A stretch of DNA of 64,000 nucleotides from Candidatus Zixiibacteriota bacterium (GTDB lineage: Bacteria > Zixibacteria > MSB-5A5 > GN15 > FEB-12), in contig DAOSXA010000001.1 of the NCBI GenBank assembly GCA_035380245.1, positions 1,246,716 to 1,310,715 of the forward strand. The letters run 5' to 3'. Position 1 is the first letter of the stretch, and each line of letters starts with the position of its first letter. The translations under genes and the position numbers were made by a program. Below, piece after piece: positions 34,131 through 43,055 of this stretch. The notes beneath the pieces are model-generated. The model was not told where the DNA came from. It ran no database searches and was given only the letters and a program-made list of their open reading frames with translations.

Positions 34131-36097
34131 TCACTCCCGAATACGATTTCACGCCGGTGCTGAATCGCAGCCGCGGCCCGGCGACGGATGTCGGGACGCC
34201 AACTGCCGCCCAGTTTGATCAATGTTTTTTGCGCCCGGTCACCGGGGTTGTGGCAGAGAGCCTCGAAAGCCGCTTCGCGATAGAAAGCCAGTCCGGAGTC
34301 GCGGAAGAGATTATATTTCTTGATCAACTGCATCAGATATCCCACCGCGGCATCGGAACCGAGAACCGAGAAAGCGTTAAGCAGCATTTGTTGTTCGTCC
34401 GGATTCAGGGCAGGGAACTGGTCGTCGTTGATGATTTCACTGATTACCTCGAACGCCGCCGTTCCGCGACGTTTGACGATGGCCTGGACTGCCTCACGGC
34501 GAATTTGCGCATCGGGGTCATCGACCAACTGTCGCAGGAGTTCTAAAGCCTCCTCGTGCGGTGAGGTAATCAGGGCGTTGACCAGTTCCCGGCGTACTTC
34601 CAGAGCATCATGGTGAAGCACCCGTTCGAGATACTTGAGCGCTTTGCGATCCTGAATGCGTCCCAGGATCGAGACGGCGTTGCAAACCACATTGTGGCGC
34701 TTGTCGAAAATTCCCCTGGATATTATTTCGAGATTGTTGCTGCCGCGTGCGGTCAAGTAATCCTTAAGCGCTTCACGATGTACGCTGTGCTCGAACTCAC
34801 CGAGCAGATCGGTGATATTGCCCAGTGATTCCCAGCCGAAGCAATCGAGATATCTCTTGATCTCGGCTACGCCGACCTGTTGGTGATTGTTGAGAGAATT
34901 GGCCAGAATCATCAGGCGATCACGACTTCCGGCGGTGGTGACGGCATCCTTGAGGCGTTCGGCCCACAGTCCGCGATCGTTGCGGAGCTGGTTTTCGAGG
35001 TCCTGCATGTAGATCAGCAGTTGGCCGGCTTCTATCAGACGAGCCCGACCGATAAACTCGGTGAGGACTTTTTCGGCGATCGTGACCGACTCGTAGAAAT
35101 CGTTCATCTCCGCTTCCTGGAGGAGCATTTCCTTGACGATTTCGAGGGTCGATTCATACTCGTCGAACTCGGCGTCCTCGTTGAGCAACTCGCGGATTGT
35201 GGCCTCGTCCTCTTCGCTGGCACGGTATTCCTTGTTCAGGATCAGTCGCGTATCCGGTTCGGAACCGGCAGTTGTTTTGGCCGCGGGTTTTTCCTCGGCG
35301 CCCATCGTCTCGGCCAGGTCGTTGAGGAACCGGGCCGCCGCCGAGGAGTCATCGACTACTTCGTAATCGCTAATTGGAGCGGCGAAGGTCGCCACGGCCG
35401 ATCCTGCCGGTACGCCTCGACCGGACATCTGTCCGGCGACGTTGGGCGTGGGGGAGGAGTCATCGAAAGTTATTTCGCCATGTTCGAGACCGCTGTCGTA
35501 TTCGGCTGAGCCGTCGTGGCTGAAAATGGCGTCGTAGCTGTCCGCCTGTTCGAAACCGAATACGGCTTCGGCCTGACGACGCTGTTTTTTCTCCTTGAGA
35601 TACTCCTGAATCTGGAAGCCGTCGTCGTAGTCGGCCAGGGCGACATCCTCGACCGTCTGAAAACCGAAACGCGAGAGCTCCGCCTCCCAGAGCATGGTCG
35701 GCAGGTCCAGCTCCCGCCCCGGACTGTTCATGTAGGTTTTAACGGCCGCGAGGAGCTTGTAGACTTCGTCAACATCCAGACCGTCGCGGAAGACAATCGT
35801 GGTCAGGCCGGCCTCGAAAAACATCCCGGCGAGGCGTTCTTCCTTGCCGCGATCCTCGAACATGATCTCCCCCTGATAGCGGACGACATCGCGGTCGATA
35901 TCGAATTCGAGATCGCCGAATGTTTCCACCACCGCTACCAGCCGCTCGGAGAACGATTGTTTCAACGACTGCGGCAGGGGATTGTCCTCGGGATAGGTCG
36001 AGACGACCTTAATCACCTTCAGCAGGTCTTTGAGGATGAACCCGATCTCTTTGAGTCGAGCTTTTTTCTGGGCGTCTTCGCTCATATCTGCACTCAA
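34127..36097 (-). CDS. HEAT-repeat protein coupled to HD-GYP protein
   Basis: This 656-aa soluble protein has an N-terminal alpha/beta region similar in layout to that of the HD-GYP partner: FDIDRDVVRYQGEIMFEDRGKEERL here, and SLKVINGRYFVDEKMVRFDDQGLSG there. A low-complexity middle follows. The C-terminal half (~430-650) is made of HEAT-like helical pairs, such as RKALKYLERVLHHDALEVRRELVNAL and EALELLRQLVDDPDAQIRREAVQAI. There is no enzyme motif. It likely serves as a scaffold. The shared N-terminal block suggests the pair arose from a common module. Confidence 0.75.
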   Translation of the reverse strand: MSADMSEDAQKKARLKEIGFILKDLLKVIKVVSTYPEDNPLPQSLKQSFSERLVAVVETFGDLEFDIDRDVVRYQGEIMFEDRGKEERLAGMFFEAGLTTIVFRDGLDVDEVYKLLAAVKTYMNSPGRELDLPTMLWEAELSRFGFQTVEDVALADYDDGFQIQEYLKEKKQRRQAEAVFGFEQADSYDAIFSHDGSAEYDSGLEHGEITFDDSSPTPNVAGQMSGRGVPAGSAVATFAAPISDYEVVDDSSAAARFLNDLAETMGAEEKPAAKTTAGSEPDTRLILNKEYRASEEDEATIRELLNEDAEFDEYESTLEIVKEMLLQEAEMNDFYESVTIAEKVLTEFIGRARLIEAGQLLIYMQDLENQLRNDRGLWAERLKDAVTTAGSRDRLMILANSLNNHQQVGVAEIKRYLDCFGWESLGNITDLLGEFEHSVHREALKDYLTARGSNNLEIISRGIFDKRHNVVCNAVSILGRIQDRKALKYLERVLHHDALEVRRELVNALITSPHEEALELLRQLVDDPDAQIRREAVQAIVKRRGTAAFEVISEIINDDQFPALNPDEQQMLLNAFSVLGSDAAVGYLMQLIKKYNLFRDSGLAFYREAAFEALCHNPGDRAQKTLIKLGGSWRPDIRRRAAAAIQHRREIVFGSE

Positions 36098-36174
36098 AAC
36101 TCCTCTTCATCTATAGATCGGCAGAAAAACAGGCCTGCTTAAGGGTTTTTGGGGAGAGGGGGGGCAATTGAAAC

Positions 36175-36290
36175 ACTTGATCTACGACGATCGGGTGGTA
36201 TCTTACGTCTGTATTCAAAGGGTCAGGTTGCATTGGGGACGTGAAATGAGACACGGGATCGCCGTTTGGTCCGGGTATGTGTGGCCCGAG
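36175..36290. repeat. 116-bp dispersed repeat, copy 1
   Basis: This unit matches 37851-37966 over 116 bp with no gaps and few mismatches (shared TTTGGTCCGGGTATG and AAATGAGACACGGGATCGC). It ends at the base of the left palindrome of the RAYT element. Copy 2 ends at the same palindrome but lacks its second arm. The 230 bp between the HEAT gene and the RAYT gene hold nothing else. Confidence 0.85.
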
Positions 36291-36903
36291 GCTTGCCTCG
36301 GGTTTCCAGAACGCAGACAGGTGAAAGATGCCGCGACTGCGACACTATGATCATCTCGGTACAGCGAGGTTCGTGACCTTCTGCTGCTACCACCGCTATC
36401 GTTTGTTAACCCGCCCGGAAGACATTCGACTGTTGCTTGATATCATCGGCTCGCGGTGTCGAGAACGATTGATTCAGTTGGTCGGGTATGACATAATGCC
36501 CGAGCACGTGCACTTGGTGCTGGTGCCGGAAGACACGGTCGAGATCGGTCGTTTTGTGGGGGAGTTGAAGTCGCATTCCGCCCGACGCATCCTGGAAAGA
36601 TGGAGGTCTCGGGGACGGGGTATCCCCGAGGCCCTCAAGATAGAGGGCAAATCGGGGACTTCTTATCGCTTCTGGCAGGCGCGATGTTACGATCACAATT
36701 GCCGATCGCCCGAGACGGTTCGAGAGAAGATTCGTTATTGTCACAACAACCCCGTGAAACGCGGCTTAGCAACAGAACCGGGAGCGTGGCCCTGGTCGAG
36801 TTACCGCTGGTATCATGGATTGGACGGAGTGGAGTTGGAGATTGATGACTTCGGCCTATGTTGAAAATCCCACTGGAAACCCGGGGCAAGCCCCGGGCCA
36901 CCC
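36279..36903 (+). mobile_element. RAYT element with 31-bp terminal palindromic inverted repeats
   Basis: The left end (36279-36309) and the inverted right end (36873-36903) agree at 28 of 31 bases. Each contains its own hairpin, GGCCCGAGGCTTGCCTCGGG on the left and CCCGGGGCAAGCCCCGGG on the right. Two of the three mismatches are paired with each other in the stem (A-T on one end, G-C on the other), so the hairpin is kept. Both ends finish at TTTCCAG/CTGGAAA next to the gene. The element is 625 bp with a single transposase gene. Confidence 0.75.
36328..36864 (+). CDS. rayT: REP-associated tyrosine transposase 1
   Basis: This 178-aa protein is a Y1/HUH transposase. MPEHVHLVLVP carries the H-x-H metal pair (His60, His62), and the Tyr-containing stretch REKIRYCHNNPVKRGL is typical of the family's C-terminal part (Y-x-x-x-N-P-V-x-x-G). 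The N-terminus RARHYDHLGTARFVTFCCYHR-type strand is also usual. RAYTs cut at REP hairpins and are thought to spread them. The frame is intact and the gene is flanked closely by the inverted palindromes listed above. The ATG follows AGGTGAAAG. Confidence 0.9.
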   Translation: MPRLRHYDHLGTARFVTFCCYHRYRLLTRPEDIRLLLDIIGSRCRERLIQLVGYDIMPEHVHLVLVPEDTVEIGRFVGELKSHSARRILERWRSRGRGIPEALKIEGKSGTSYRFWQARCYDHNCRSPETVREKIRYCHNNPVKRGLATEPGAWPWSSYRWYHGLDGVELEIDDFGLC

Positions 36904-37039
36904 GACCGGACGAGTGGGGAATTTGGTTCGACGCTGGTGGTGCGGATCTGCTGATTTGGGATGAGTATCCGCTTGAACAGTCCAACAAAGGTGCATATCT
37001 TGATAATAGTGCGATTTCTGATCAAAGGGGAAATGGGAG

Positions 37040-37810
37040 ATGAGAAAACTCAGAAATATCCGACATGTCCTGACGATACTACTGTTGTTCGCATGTTCCA
37101 TAGCGGCGGACAGCCTCGTATCAGATGCTTCAAAGGAAAGCATCGATTCCAGACAACAAGCAATTGAAAGAGCCAAGTCTGTTACCGGGATTAACCTGAA
37201 GCAGTCGCCCGGGCTCGCGGTGTCTGAAGAACGAGTTTCGAGCGTTTTGTACAGCGACTCTTCGTTGATCGGCACCACCGTGATCTCGGGCGGCGGAGCT
37301 GTCTGGAGAGTCGAGATGGAGGGATTACTCTTCAATCTGAACTCTCCGAATCCTGAGTTCCCAAAGAACGCAACGGTCTATATTGATTCGGCGACAGGGG
37401 CGTTTCTTAAAGCAGAGTTGGTCCGCTCCGATTGTAAGAACGCCTCTGCTATGAGTGTAGATTCGTCTAGTGTTAGGGCGCAGATGACAATGTTCAAGGA
37501 AGCATTTCTCGGTGTCCCGGACCAAGCACCGGCTCTGTCTCTGATACAAGCCTTAGGCCAGGATAGGTTCTATCCGCTTGAGGCCCGCAAGGTTGAGGCT
37601 TGGTACGTTGTGTATTCCCTCGATACGTTGGATGCTCGACCGGCCTGGGTAATTTGTATGCTGGGAATGCCGCCGATAGGCCGCATCTCGCCACCGTTTC
37701 GGACAGACAAAAGAATCGTGGTTGATGCGACGACGGGCCGAGGGCTACTCGGGTTCTTCTATGGTGGGCAGGACAGCACCATCGTGACCAAAGACAGTTC
37801 TGACGAGTAG
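37040..37810 (+). CDS. Secreted protein of unknown function
   Basis: This 256-aa protein has a signal peptide ending near ACSIAADS. The mature domain includes INLKQSPGLAVSEERVSSVLY, AVWRVEMEGLLF and ATVYIDSATGAFLKAELV. The last block (V-Y-I-D-x-x-T-G-x-x-L) is like the ending of PepSY-type domains, but the match is weak. RIVVDATTGRGLLGFF repeats that pattern near the end. It lies between the RAYT element and the second copy of the 116-bp repeat, so it may be accessory. GGGAGATG overlaps its start as ribosome site. Confidence 0.6.
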   Translation: MRKLRNIRHVLTILLLFACSIAADSLVSDASKESIDSRQQAIERAKSVTGINLKQSPGLAVSEERVSSVLYSDSSLIGTTVISGGGAVWRVEMEGLLFNLNSPNPEFPKNATVYIDSATGAFLKAELVRSDCKNASAMSVDSSSVRAQMTMFKEAFLGVPDQAPALSLIQALGQDRFYPLEARKVEAWYVVYSLDTLDARPAWVICMLGMPPIGRISPPFRTDKRIVVDATTGRGLLGFFYGGQDSTIVTKDSSDE

Positions 37811-38544
37811 GTTACATAGGGGGCGTTGTTCTGCTTTTCGGTTGCTGTAAACTTGATCTATGACGATCGGGCGTTGTCTTGCGTCTGTATTCAAAGGGTC
37901 AGGTTGAATCGGGGAGGTGAAATGAGACACGGGATCGCCGTTTGGTCCGGGTATGGGTGGCCCGAGGCGCTGGGATAGTTGGAAAATACATATGCGCAGA
38001 TATTCTGCAAACTATATCCATAATGCGGGCGCCACAAGGCCGCCCGATACGCGAGGTTAGGATTCTTTAGCGCGTAGCGGCGGGGCTTGTCTCCGCCGCG
38101 ATTGTGGTTTTTCAATAAACCCGTAAGGCTCCGCTTTCCGACGATTGAGCCATGCCACCCGTCGAATTCAACCTTTCAGGAATCGGCCGGGATCGCGGGG
38201 ATCCCGGCCTGCGATTCTTCGGAGTCCCTTACTTCTGAACGGATGGACCACCGGATATTGGCGGAACCGTTTCCCATAGCCACATACTTCCACCTGTGGA
38301 CGAGTGGGCCACCGGACCAGGGAAGTAACCGCACCAGACTAATCAAAGGCAGAGACACCCGACCACACATGTTGGCGCAACGAAGCAGAAGCCGGGGCAG
38401 ACGTCTGCCGCCCACAAGAACCTCCGTAGCCCCGGGCCACCCTTTTACCTGCGCCGAAGGATGAGGTTAAACAAGTCTATACCGCCAAAGCGAAAAAGCC
38501 CGCCGGTGGGTTGCCGGCGGGCTTTGTTGCAGTCTGTTTGATCC
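37811..38544. repeat. Gene-free repeat cluster
   Basis: This stretch holds copy 2 of the 116-bp repeat (37851-37966) and copy 2 of the 87-bp repeat (38021-38107). A GGCCGGGATC/GATCCCGGCC palindrome lies at 38185-38209 and a GGCAGACGTCTGCC palindrome at 38396-38409. A worn CACCTGTGGACGAGTGGGCCACC lies near 38291. No gene is visible. The terminator of the sugar dehydrogenase gene lies at its right end. Confidence 0.8.
38495..38526 (-). terminator. Terminator of the nucleotide-sugar dehydrogenase gene
   Basis: AAAGCCCGCCGG and CCGGCGGGCTTT form a 12-bp stem with a 7-nt loop. On the minus strand the stem is followed by TTCG within a run of T (reading ...GGGCTTTTTCG). It lies 19 bp beyond the stop of the gene. 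Confidence 0.9.
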
Positions 38545-39891
38545 CTACAGAAGTTCTATCTTCTGACGGCCACGCTTGACTTTTCGCGTGGCGTTGCGGG
38601 CATCGAACACCGCCTTGGAATGATCCACCACCCATTGATAATCATAGCTGCTGTGATTGGTCAGGATAACCGTCAGATCAGCCTTCTTCATCATTGCTTC
38701 GGTCAACGGCCTGGAGGTGTGTTTGGTATGATTCCAGTCGATGGTATGGACGTAGGGATCGTTATATTGGATCCTGGCTCCCTTGTCAGCCAGCAGTTTG
38801 ATCACATCGAGCGCCGGAGATTCACGGGTGTCCTTGATGTCCGGTTTGTAGGCGACACCCAGCACCACGATGGTCGACTTGTTAATAGAGCGGGCAAAGC
38901 GCTCGTTGAGCATGCGGCTGACCCGTTCCACCACCCATTCCGGCATGTGACTGTTAATATCGCCGGCCAGCTCGATAAAGCGGGCATAATAATTCAACGA
39001 CTTGAGCTTCCAGGAAAGGTAATGCGGATCGATCGGAATACAATGCCCCCCCAGACCGGGACCGGGGTAGAAGGGCATAAAGCCGAACGGCTTGGTGGCC
39101 GCGGCGTTGATAATCTCCCAGACATCCAGCCCAAGCCGGTCACACATCAGGGCGACTTCGTTCACCAGGCCGATATTGACAGATCGAAACGTATTTTCCA
39201 GTAGTTTGACCATTTCTGCCGCCTGAGTCGATGAGACGGCGTAGATGTTCGGGATTGTCTGCTCGTAAAAAACTTTAGCCACTTTAGTACAGGAGGGAGT
39301 AATTCCGCCGACGACTCGCGGGGTGTTCTTGGTCGTGTATTTGACGTTGCCGGGATCGACACGCTCCGGCGAGAAAGCCAGGAAGAAATCCTCACCGACC
39401 TTCATGCCGCCCTCGGCCAGCAACGGCAGAATCAAGTCCTCGGTCGTGCCGGGGTAAGTGGTCGATTCGAGCACTACCAGAGTGCCCTTCTTGATATACT
39501 GCTTGATCGACTCCACGGCCGCCAGAATGTAACTTACGTCCGGATCCTTGGTTTTGGAAAGAGGCGTCGGGACGCAAATCGAGATCGTGTCCATGTCGGC
39601 GAACTGCTTGGGATCACTGGTAGCGACGAACCGGCCGGAGTCGACTATCTCCTTGACGACCCCGTCGGAGATATCGTCGATATCGGACTTGCCGCTCATG
39701 AGCAGCTTGACCTTGGCGGCGGAAATGTCGTAGCCGGTGACTTTGAACCCGACCTTGGCCAACTCTACCGACAAAGGCAGACCAACATAACCGAGGCCGA
39801 CTACGCCGACTCGGGCGTTGCGGTCCCTGATCCGCTTGATCAGTTCGTTGTATTTAGTGGGTGTTTTTTCTGTCTTTGGTTTCCTGGCCAT
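38545..39891 (-). CDS. Nucleotide-sugar dehydrogenase (UDP-HexNAc dehydrogenase type)
   Basis: This 448-aa protein oxidises a UDP-sugar at C6 to the uronate for surface polysaccharide. It has the NAD motif VGVVGLGYVGLPLSVELAKVG (about 28-48), LESTTYPGTTEDL, and the catalytic Cys segment PGPGLGGHCIPIDPHYL. NAD-proximal VLGVAYKPDIKDTRESPALDVIKLL follows. The P-G-P-G-x-G-G-H-C-I-P form points to UDP-N-acetyl-hexosamine substrates (WbpA/WecC group) rather than UDP-glucose. It lies 18 bp after rmd. Confidence 0.88.
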   Translation of the reverse strand: MARKPKTEKTPTKYNELIKRIRDRNARVGVVGLGYVGLPLSVELAKVGFKVTGYDISAAKVKLLMSGKSDIDDISDGVVKEIVDSGRFVATSDPKQFADMDTISICVPTPLSKTKDPDVSYILAAVESIKQYIKKGTLVVLESTTYPGTTEDLILPLLAEGGMKVGEDFFLAFSPERVDPGNVKYTTKNTPRVVGGITPSCTKVAKVFYEQTIPNIYAVSSTQAAEMVKLLENTFRSVNIGLVNEVALMCDRLGLDVWEIINAAATKPFGFMPFYPGPGLGGHCIPIDPHYLSWKLKSLNYYARFIELAGDINSHMPEWVVERVSRMLNERFARSINKSTIVVLGVAYKPDIKDTRESPALDVIKLLADKGARIQYNDPYVHTIDWNHTKHTSRPLTEAMMKKADLTVILTNHSSYDYQWVVDHSKAVFDARNATRKVKRGRQKIELL

Positions 39892-39909
39892 GATTGCCTC
39901 TCCTGCCGG

Positions 39910-40893
39910 TTACCCGGTATGCTTTCCGCGGACCTGGTCACGCCAGTAGTCCAGCGTGTCTTTGAGCGTTGTCTTAAGGGTATATCGACTAACAAAACCA
40001 ACTTCTTGAACCGCTCGTTCGTTGTTTCCTCGTTGAACTGGTACGTCTACCGGGCGGAATCGTTCCCGATCAATCCTGACTTTAATAGAACGTTGAGAGA
40101 GATTCAAGAGCTGTTTCAAAATCGATTCTATTTTAACGGCCTTACCGGAACAGAGCTGATAAACTCGTCCCGGTCGGCCCTTGAGCGCCAAACGGCGATA
40201 ACCGTCCACAATATCGCGGACATCGGACATATCACGTCTCGGTGACAGGTTGCCCACCCGGATGACCGGTTGCTGCCGATCTGCCTCGATCAACGCCACC
40301 TGCCGCGCAAACGCCGCCACTACGAAATCAGCCGACTGGCGCGGCCCGCAATGGGCAAAAGAGCGAGCAATCACCACCGGCAAATCATAGCGGGTATGGT
40401 AAAAACGACAAGCCTGTTCCGCCAGCGCTTTCGACAGGGCATAAGGAGAAATCGGATTGAGCGGTTGCTCTTCGGTCAGAGTCAGGCTTTTCGGTTTGAA
40501 AATTCCGTAACAGTCGGCCGAGGAGACGAACACGAACGTTTTCAGGCGCCGGTCACGTTTGGCCGCCTGGAGCAGGTTGAGAGTTCCCTCGAAATTTACC
40601 CGGTAGACCTGTTGTTCGGTCTCGAACGAACGCCAGACCGAAGCCATCGCGGCCAGATGCCAGATATAATCCGGCCTGATTCGGTCGATTGCCCGCTCGC
40701 AACGTTCGGTGTTTTGGATATCAAACCGCAGCAGTTCCAGGTCGGACTTGAGATGGGCGATATTGTCCAGCCGTTCGCGGGGGTGGAGTCCGCCGTAAAC
40801 GCGGAAGCCCTTACTCAGGAGGAGTTCGGCCAGGTGTGATCCGGCAAAACCGGCAATGCCGGTTATGAATCCGATTGGACGAGATCGTGACAT
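39910..40893 (-). CDS. rmd: GDP-6-deoxy-D-mannose reductase-like SDR
   Basis: This 327-aa extended SDR has the NAD(P) motif FITGIAGFAGSHLAE (about 9-23) and the catalytic Ser with Y-x-x-x-K (SPYALSKALAEQ). ARSFAHCGPRQSADFV and RRDMSDVRDIVDGY follow, all usual in GDP-4-dehydro-6-deoxymannose reductases. It would convert the Gmd product to GDP-D-rhamnose; GDP-fucose synthase or a 4-epimerase are less likely alternatives. It overlaps the end of gmd by 31 bp. Confidence 0.85.
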   Translation of the reverse strand: MSRSRPIGFITGIAGFAGSHLAELLLSKGFRVYGGLHPRERLDNIAHLKSDLELLRFDIQNTERCERAIDRIRPDYIWHLAAMASVWRSFETEQQVYRVNFEGTLNLLQAAKRDRRLKTFVFVSSADCYGIFKPKSLTLTEEQPLNPISPYALSKALAEQACRFYHTRYDLPVVIARSFAHCGPRQSADFVVAAFARQVALIEADRQQPVIRVGNLSPRRDMSDVRDIVDGYRRLALKGRPGRVYQLCSGKAVKIESILKQLLNLSQRSIKVRIDRERFRPVDVPVQRGNNERAVQEVGFVSRYTLKTTLKDTLDYWRDQVRGKHTG

Positions 40894-41858
40894 AAGGACG
40901 GAGTTTTCGCAAGACGTTCCAGGTCGGCATCGACCATCATTTCTACCAGCTCTTTGAATGACACTTCCGGCTCCCAGCCGAGGACGGTGCGGGCCTTGGA
41001 GGCATCACCCAGCAGCAGGTCGACTTCGGCCGGGCGCACGAATCTCGGATCGGTAACAACGTAGTCGTGATAGTCCAGATCGACCCGGCCAAAAGCGGCT
41101 TCGACGAACTGTTTGACCGAATGCGTCCGGCCGGTGGAGATAACGAAATCCTCGGCCGGGTTGTGCTGAAGCATCAGCCACATCGCCTTGACATAATCAC
41201 CGGCGTAGCCCCAGTCGCGTTGGGCGTCGAGGTTACCGAGGGCGAGGTTCTCGGTCAGGCCGAGTTTGATTCGGGCGACACCGTCGGTGATCTTGCGCGT
41301 CACGAACTCCAGTCCGCGGCGGGGTGATTCATGGTTGAACAGGATGCCGCTACTGGCCGGGATGCCGTAGCTTTCGCGATAGTTGACCGTGATAAAATGG
41401 CCGTAGACTTTGGAGACGCCGTACGGCGAGCGGGGATAAAACGGTGTGTTTTCGTTCTGCGGTGTTTCTCGCACACGACCGAACATTTCGGATGAGGAGG
41501 CCTGGTAGAAACGGGTTTTGCGGTTAACCAGGCGGATCGCCTCGAGCAGTCTGGTGGCGCCGATCGAGTTGAACTCGGCGGTCAGTACCGGTTGTTGCCA
41601 GGAAGTGGGGACGAATGACTGCGCCGCGAGATTGTAGACCTCGTCCGGTTTGTATTCTTCGAGGATGGTAATCAACGAAAGTTGATCGAGCAGATCGGCC
41701 TGGGCTAACTCGATGCGACTGCGGATGTGATTGATGCGGTCGAACGACTCGTTCGAGGCGCGACGGACCATGCCGACAACCTCATAGCCTTTATCGAGCA
41801 GGAACTCGGCCAGGTACGATCCATCCTGACCGGTAATGCCGGTGATTAATGCACGCAT
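40863..41858 (-). CDS. gmd: GDP-mannose 4,6-dehydratase
   Basis: This 331-aa protein has ALITGITGQDGSYLAEFLLDKGY and YNLAAQSFVPTSWQQP. The active-site region is YQASSSEMFG...TPFYPRSPYGVSKVYGH (T/S-E-Y-K set), and NHESPRRGLEFVTRKI follows; all are diagnostic for Gmd. It makes GDP-4-keto-6-deoxymannose, which the next gene reduces. I start it at ATG 41856-41858 with GAGAGG upstream. Its C-terminus is read through the start of rmd. Confidence 0.95.
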   Translation of the reverse strand: MRALITGITGQDGSYLAEFLLDKGYEVVGMVRRASNESFDRINHIRSRIELAQADLLDQLSLITILEEYKPDEVYNLAAQSFVPTSWQQPVLTAEFNSIGATRLLEAIRLVNRKTRFYQASSSEMFGRVRETPQNENTPFYPRSPYGVSKVYGHFITVNYRESYGIPASSGILFNHESPRRGLEFVTRKITDGVARIKLGLTENLALGNLDAQRDWGYAGDYVKAMWLMLQHNPAEDFVISTGRTHSVKQFVEAAFGRVDLDYHDYVVTDPRFVRPAEVDLLLGDASKARTVLGWEPEVSFKELVEMMVDADLERLAKTPSLCHDLVQSDS

Positions 41859-42584
41859 GACATCCTCTCTTCCGTGAGGTTCGGTCGATCCCGGGTGCGG
41901 TGGTTCATTACGCACCGCCCCTCAACGGCGGCAATATAGACCCGCCCACATAGCGGGTCAAACATAAACAAAAGGGGATCCCCCGCGATCCCGGTTTGGA
42001 CAGTTGTGGTGGTTGTCTTGTCATTTCGATGAGACCGGTTTATGGAACCATCCTGCGGCAGTATAGAATGTGATTTCCGCCTAATTGACAGTCCGCCCGG
42101 GAGATTCTATATTCTTGGATAATTACACCTATCCCATTGGACCGTTCCGGTCAATCACGATGCGGGAGGGCAGGTGGGGGAGGGGAGTTCTATCATCCAA
42201 CTGATATCATTGATGGGTGACTTGAGATTGATGGAGTCTCGTAGGGTGGGATCCCTGCGATCCCGCCCGGTTTGTACAATCTTCTTGTTGGGAACGCTAT
42301 GATAAAACTGGAGCATTCCTGGGTGTGAGATTATGAGGAGTGAATTCGCTTCCCCAAGGCCGGGACCACAGGGCTCCCGGCCTACGATGTTTCTGTTAAT
42401 CTCCGTAGGGTGGGATCCCTGCGATCCCGCCCGGTTTGTACAATCTTCTTGTTGGGAACGCTATGATAAAACTGGAGCATTCCTGGGTGTGAGATTATGA
42501 GAAGTGAATTCGCTTCCTCAAGGCCGGGACCACAGGGCTCCCGGCCTACGAAATTTTCTACTTTCCCATGCTGGAAATAGAATT
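41859..42584. repeat. Gene-free stretch with tandem 164-bp REP units
   Basis: Two near-identical units start at 42241 and 42405. Each begins with the palindrome GTAGGGTGGGATCCC...GATCCCGCCC, then ~85 bp of unique-looking sequence. Each ends with GGCCGGGACCACAGGGCTCCCGGCC and CTAC. Both palindromes carry GTAG at the foot of the hairpin (the second on the other strand). The part before 42241 has no recognisable feature. The second unit ends 17-20 bp before the RAYT 2 start region. Confidence 0.85.
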
Positions 42585-43055
42585 ATGACAAGGCTAAAAC
42601 GACATTTCGTAGACGGCTATCCGTGTTTTATAACCCTCGTTACTCATGAACGCTTACCTGTACTCGTTGATAATGTCGAATTGCTCCATGAGGCTATTGC
42701 CGTAGCACGAACGCGTCTTGAATTCACTGTAATCGCATGGGCAATTCTTCCCAATCATCTGCATGCAATTATATCCTCAGATCATGCCAACATCCCTGAC
42801 ATCGTTCACTGCATCAAACTTTCGTTCGGACAACGTTACCGAAGAAAACACGATCTACGGAAGGGGAAGATCTGGCAAGACCGGTATTGGGATCACATGG
42901 TACGAGATCAGCATGATCTTGAACAACGGATAAATTATATCAACCGCAATCCGGTTAAGCATGGCTTGTGTAAGAGTCCGTTCGATTGGGAGCATTCATC
43001 AGCAAAGGCGTTTCTCGAATCCGGGCATTATCAGGAAGATTGGGGAGCGCAATAA
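42585..43055 (+). CDS. rayT: REP-associated tyrosine transposase 2
   Basis: This 156-aa Y1/HUH transposase starts at ATG 42585; an in-frame extension to 42504 only translates the REP unit. AWAILPNHLHAIIS carries His58 and His60 of the H-x-H pair, and YINRNPVKHGLCKSPFDWEHSS is the family C-terminal signature. It differs strongly from RAYT 1 in sequence, and its flanking palindromes are of another type, consistent with each RAYT pairing with its own REP family. Confidence 0.92.
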   Translation: MTRLKRHFVDGYPCFITLVTHERLPVLVDNVELLHEAIAVARTRLEFTVIAWAILPNHLHAIISSDHANIPDIVHCIKLSFGQRYRRKHDLRKGKIWQDRYWDHMVRDQHDLEQRINYINRNPVKHGLCKSPFDWEHSSAKAFLESGHYQEDWGAQ

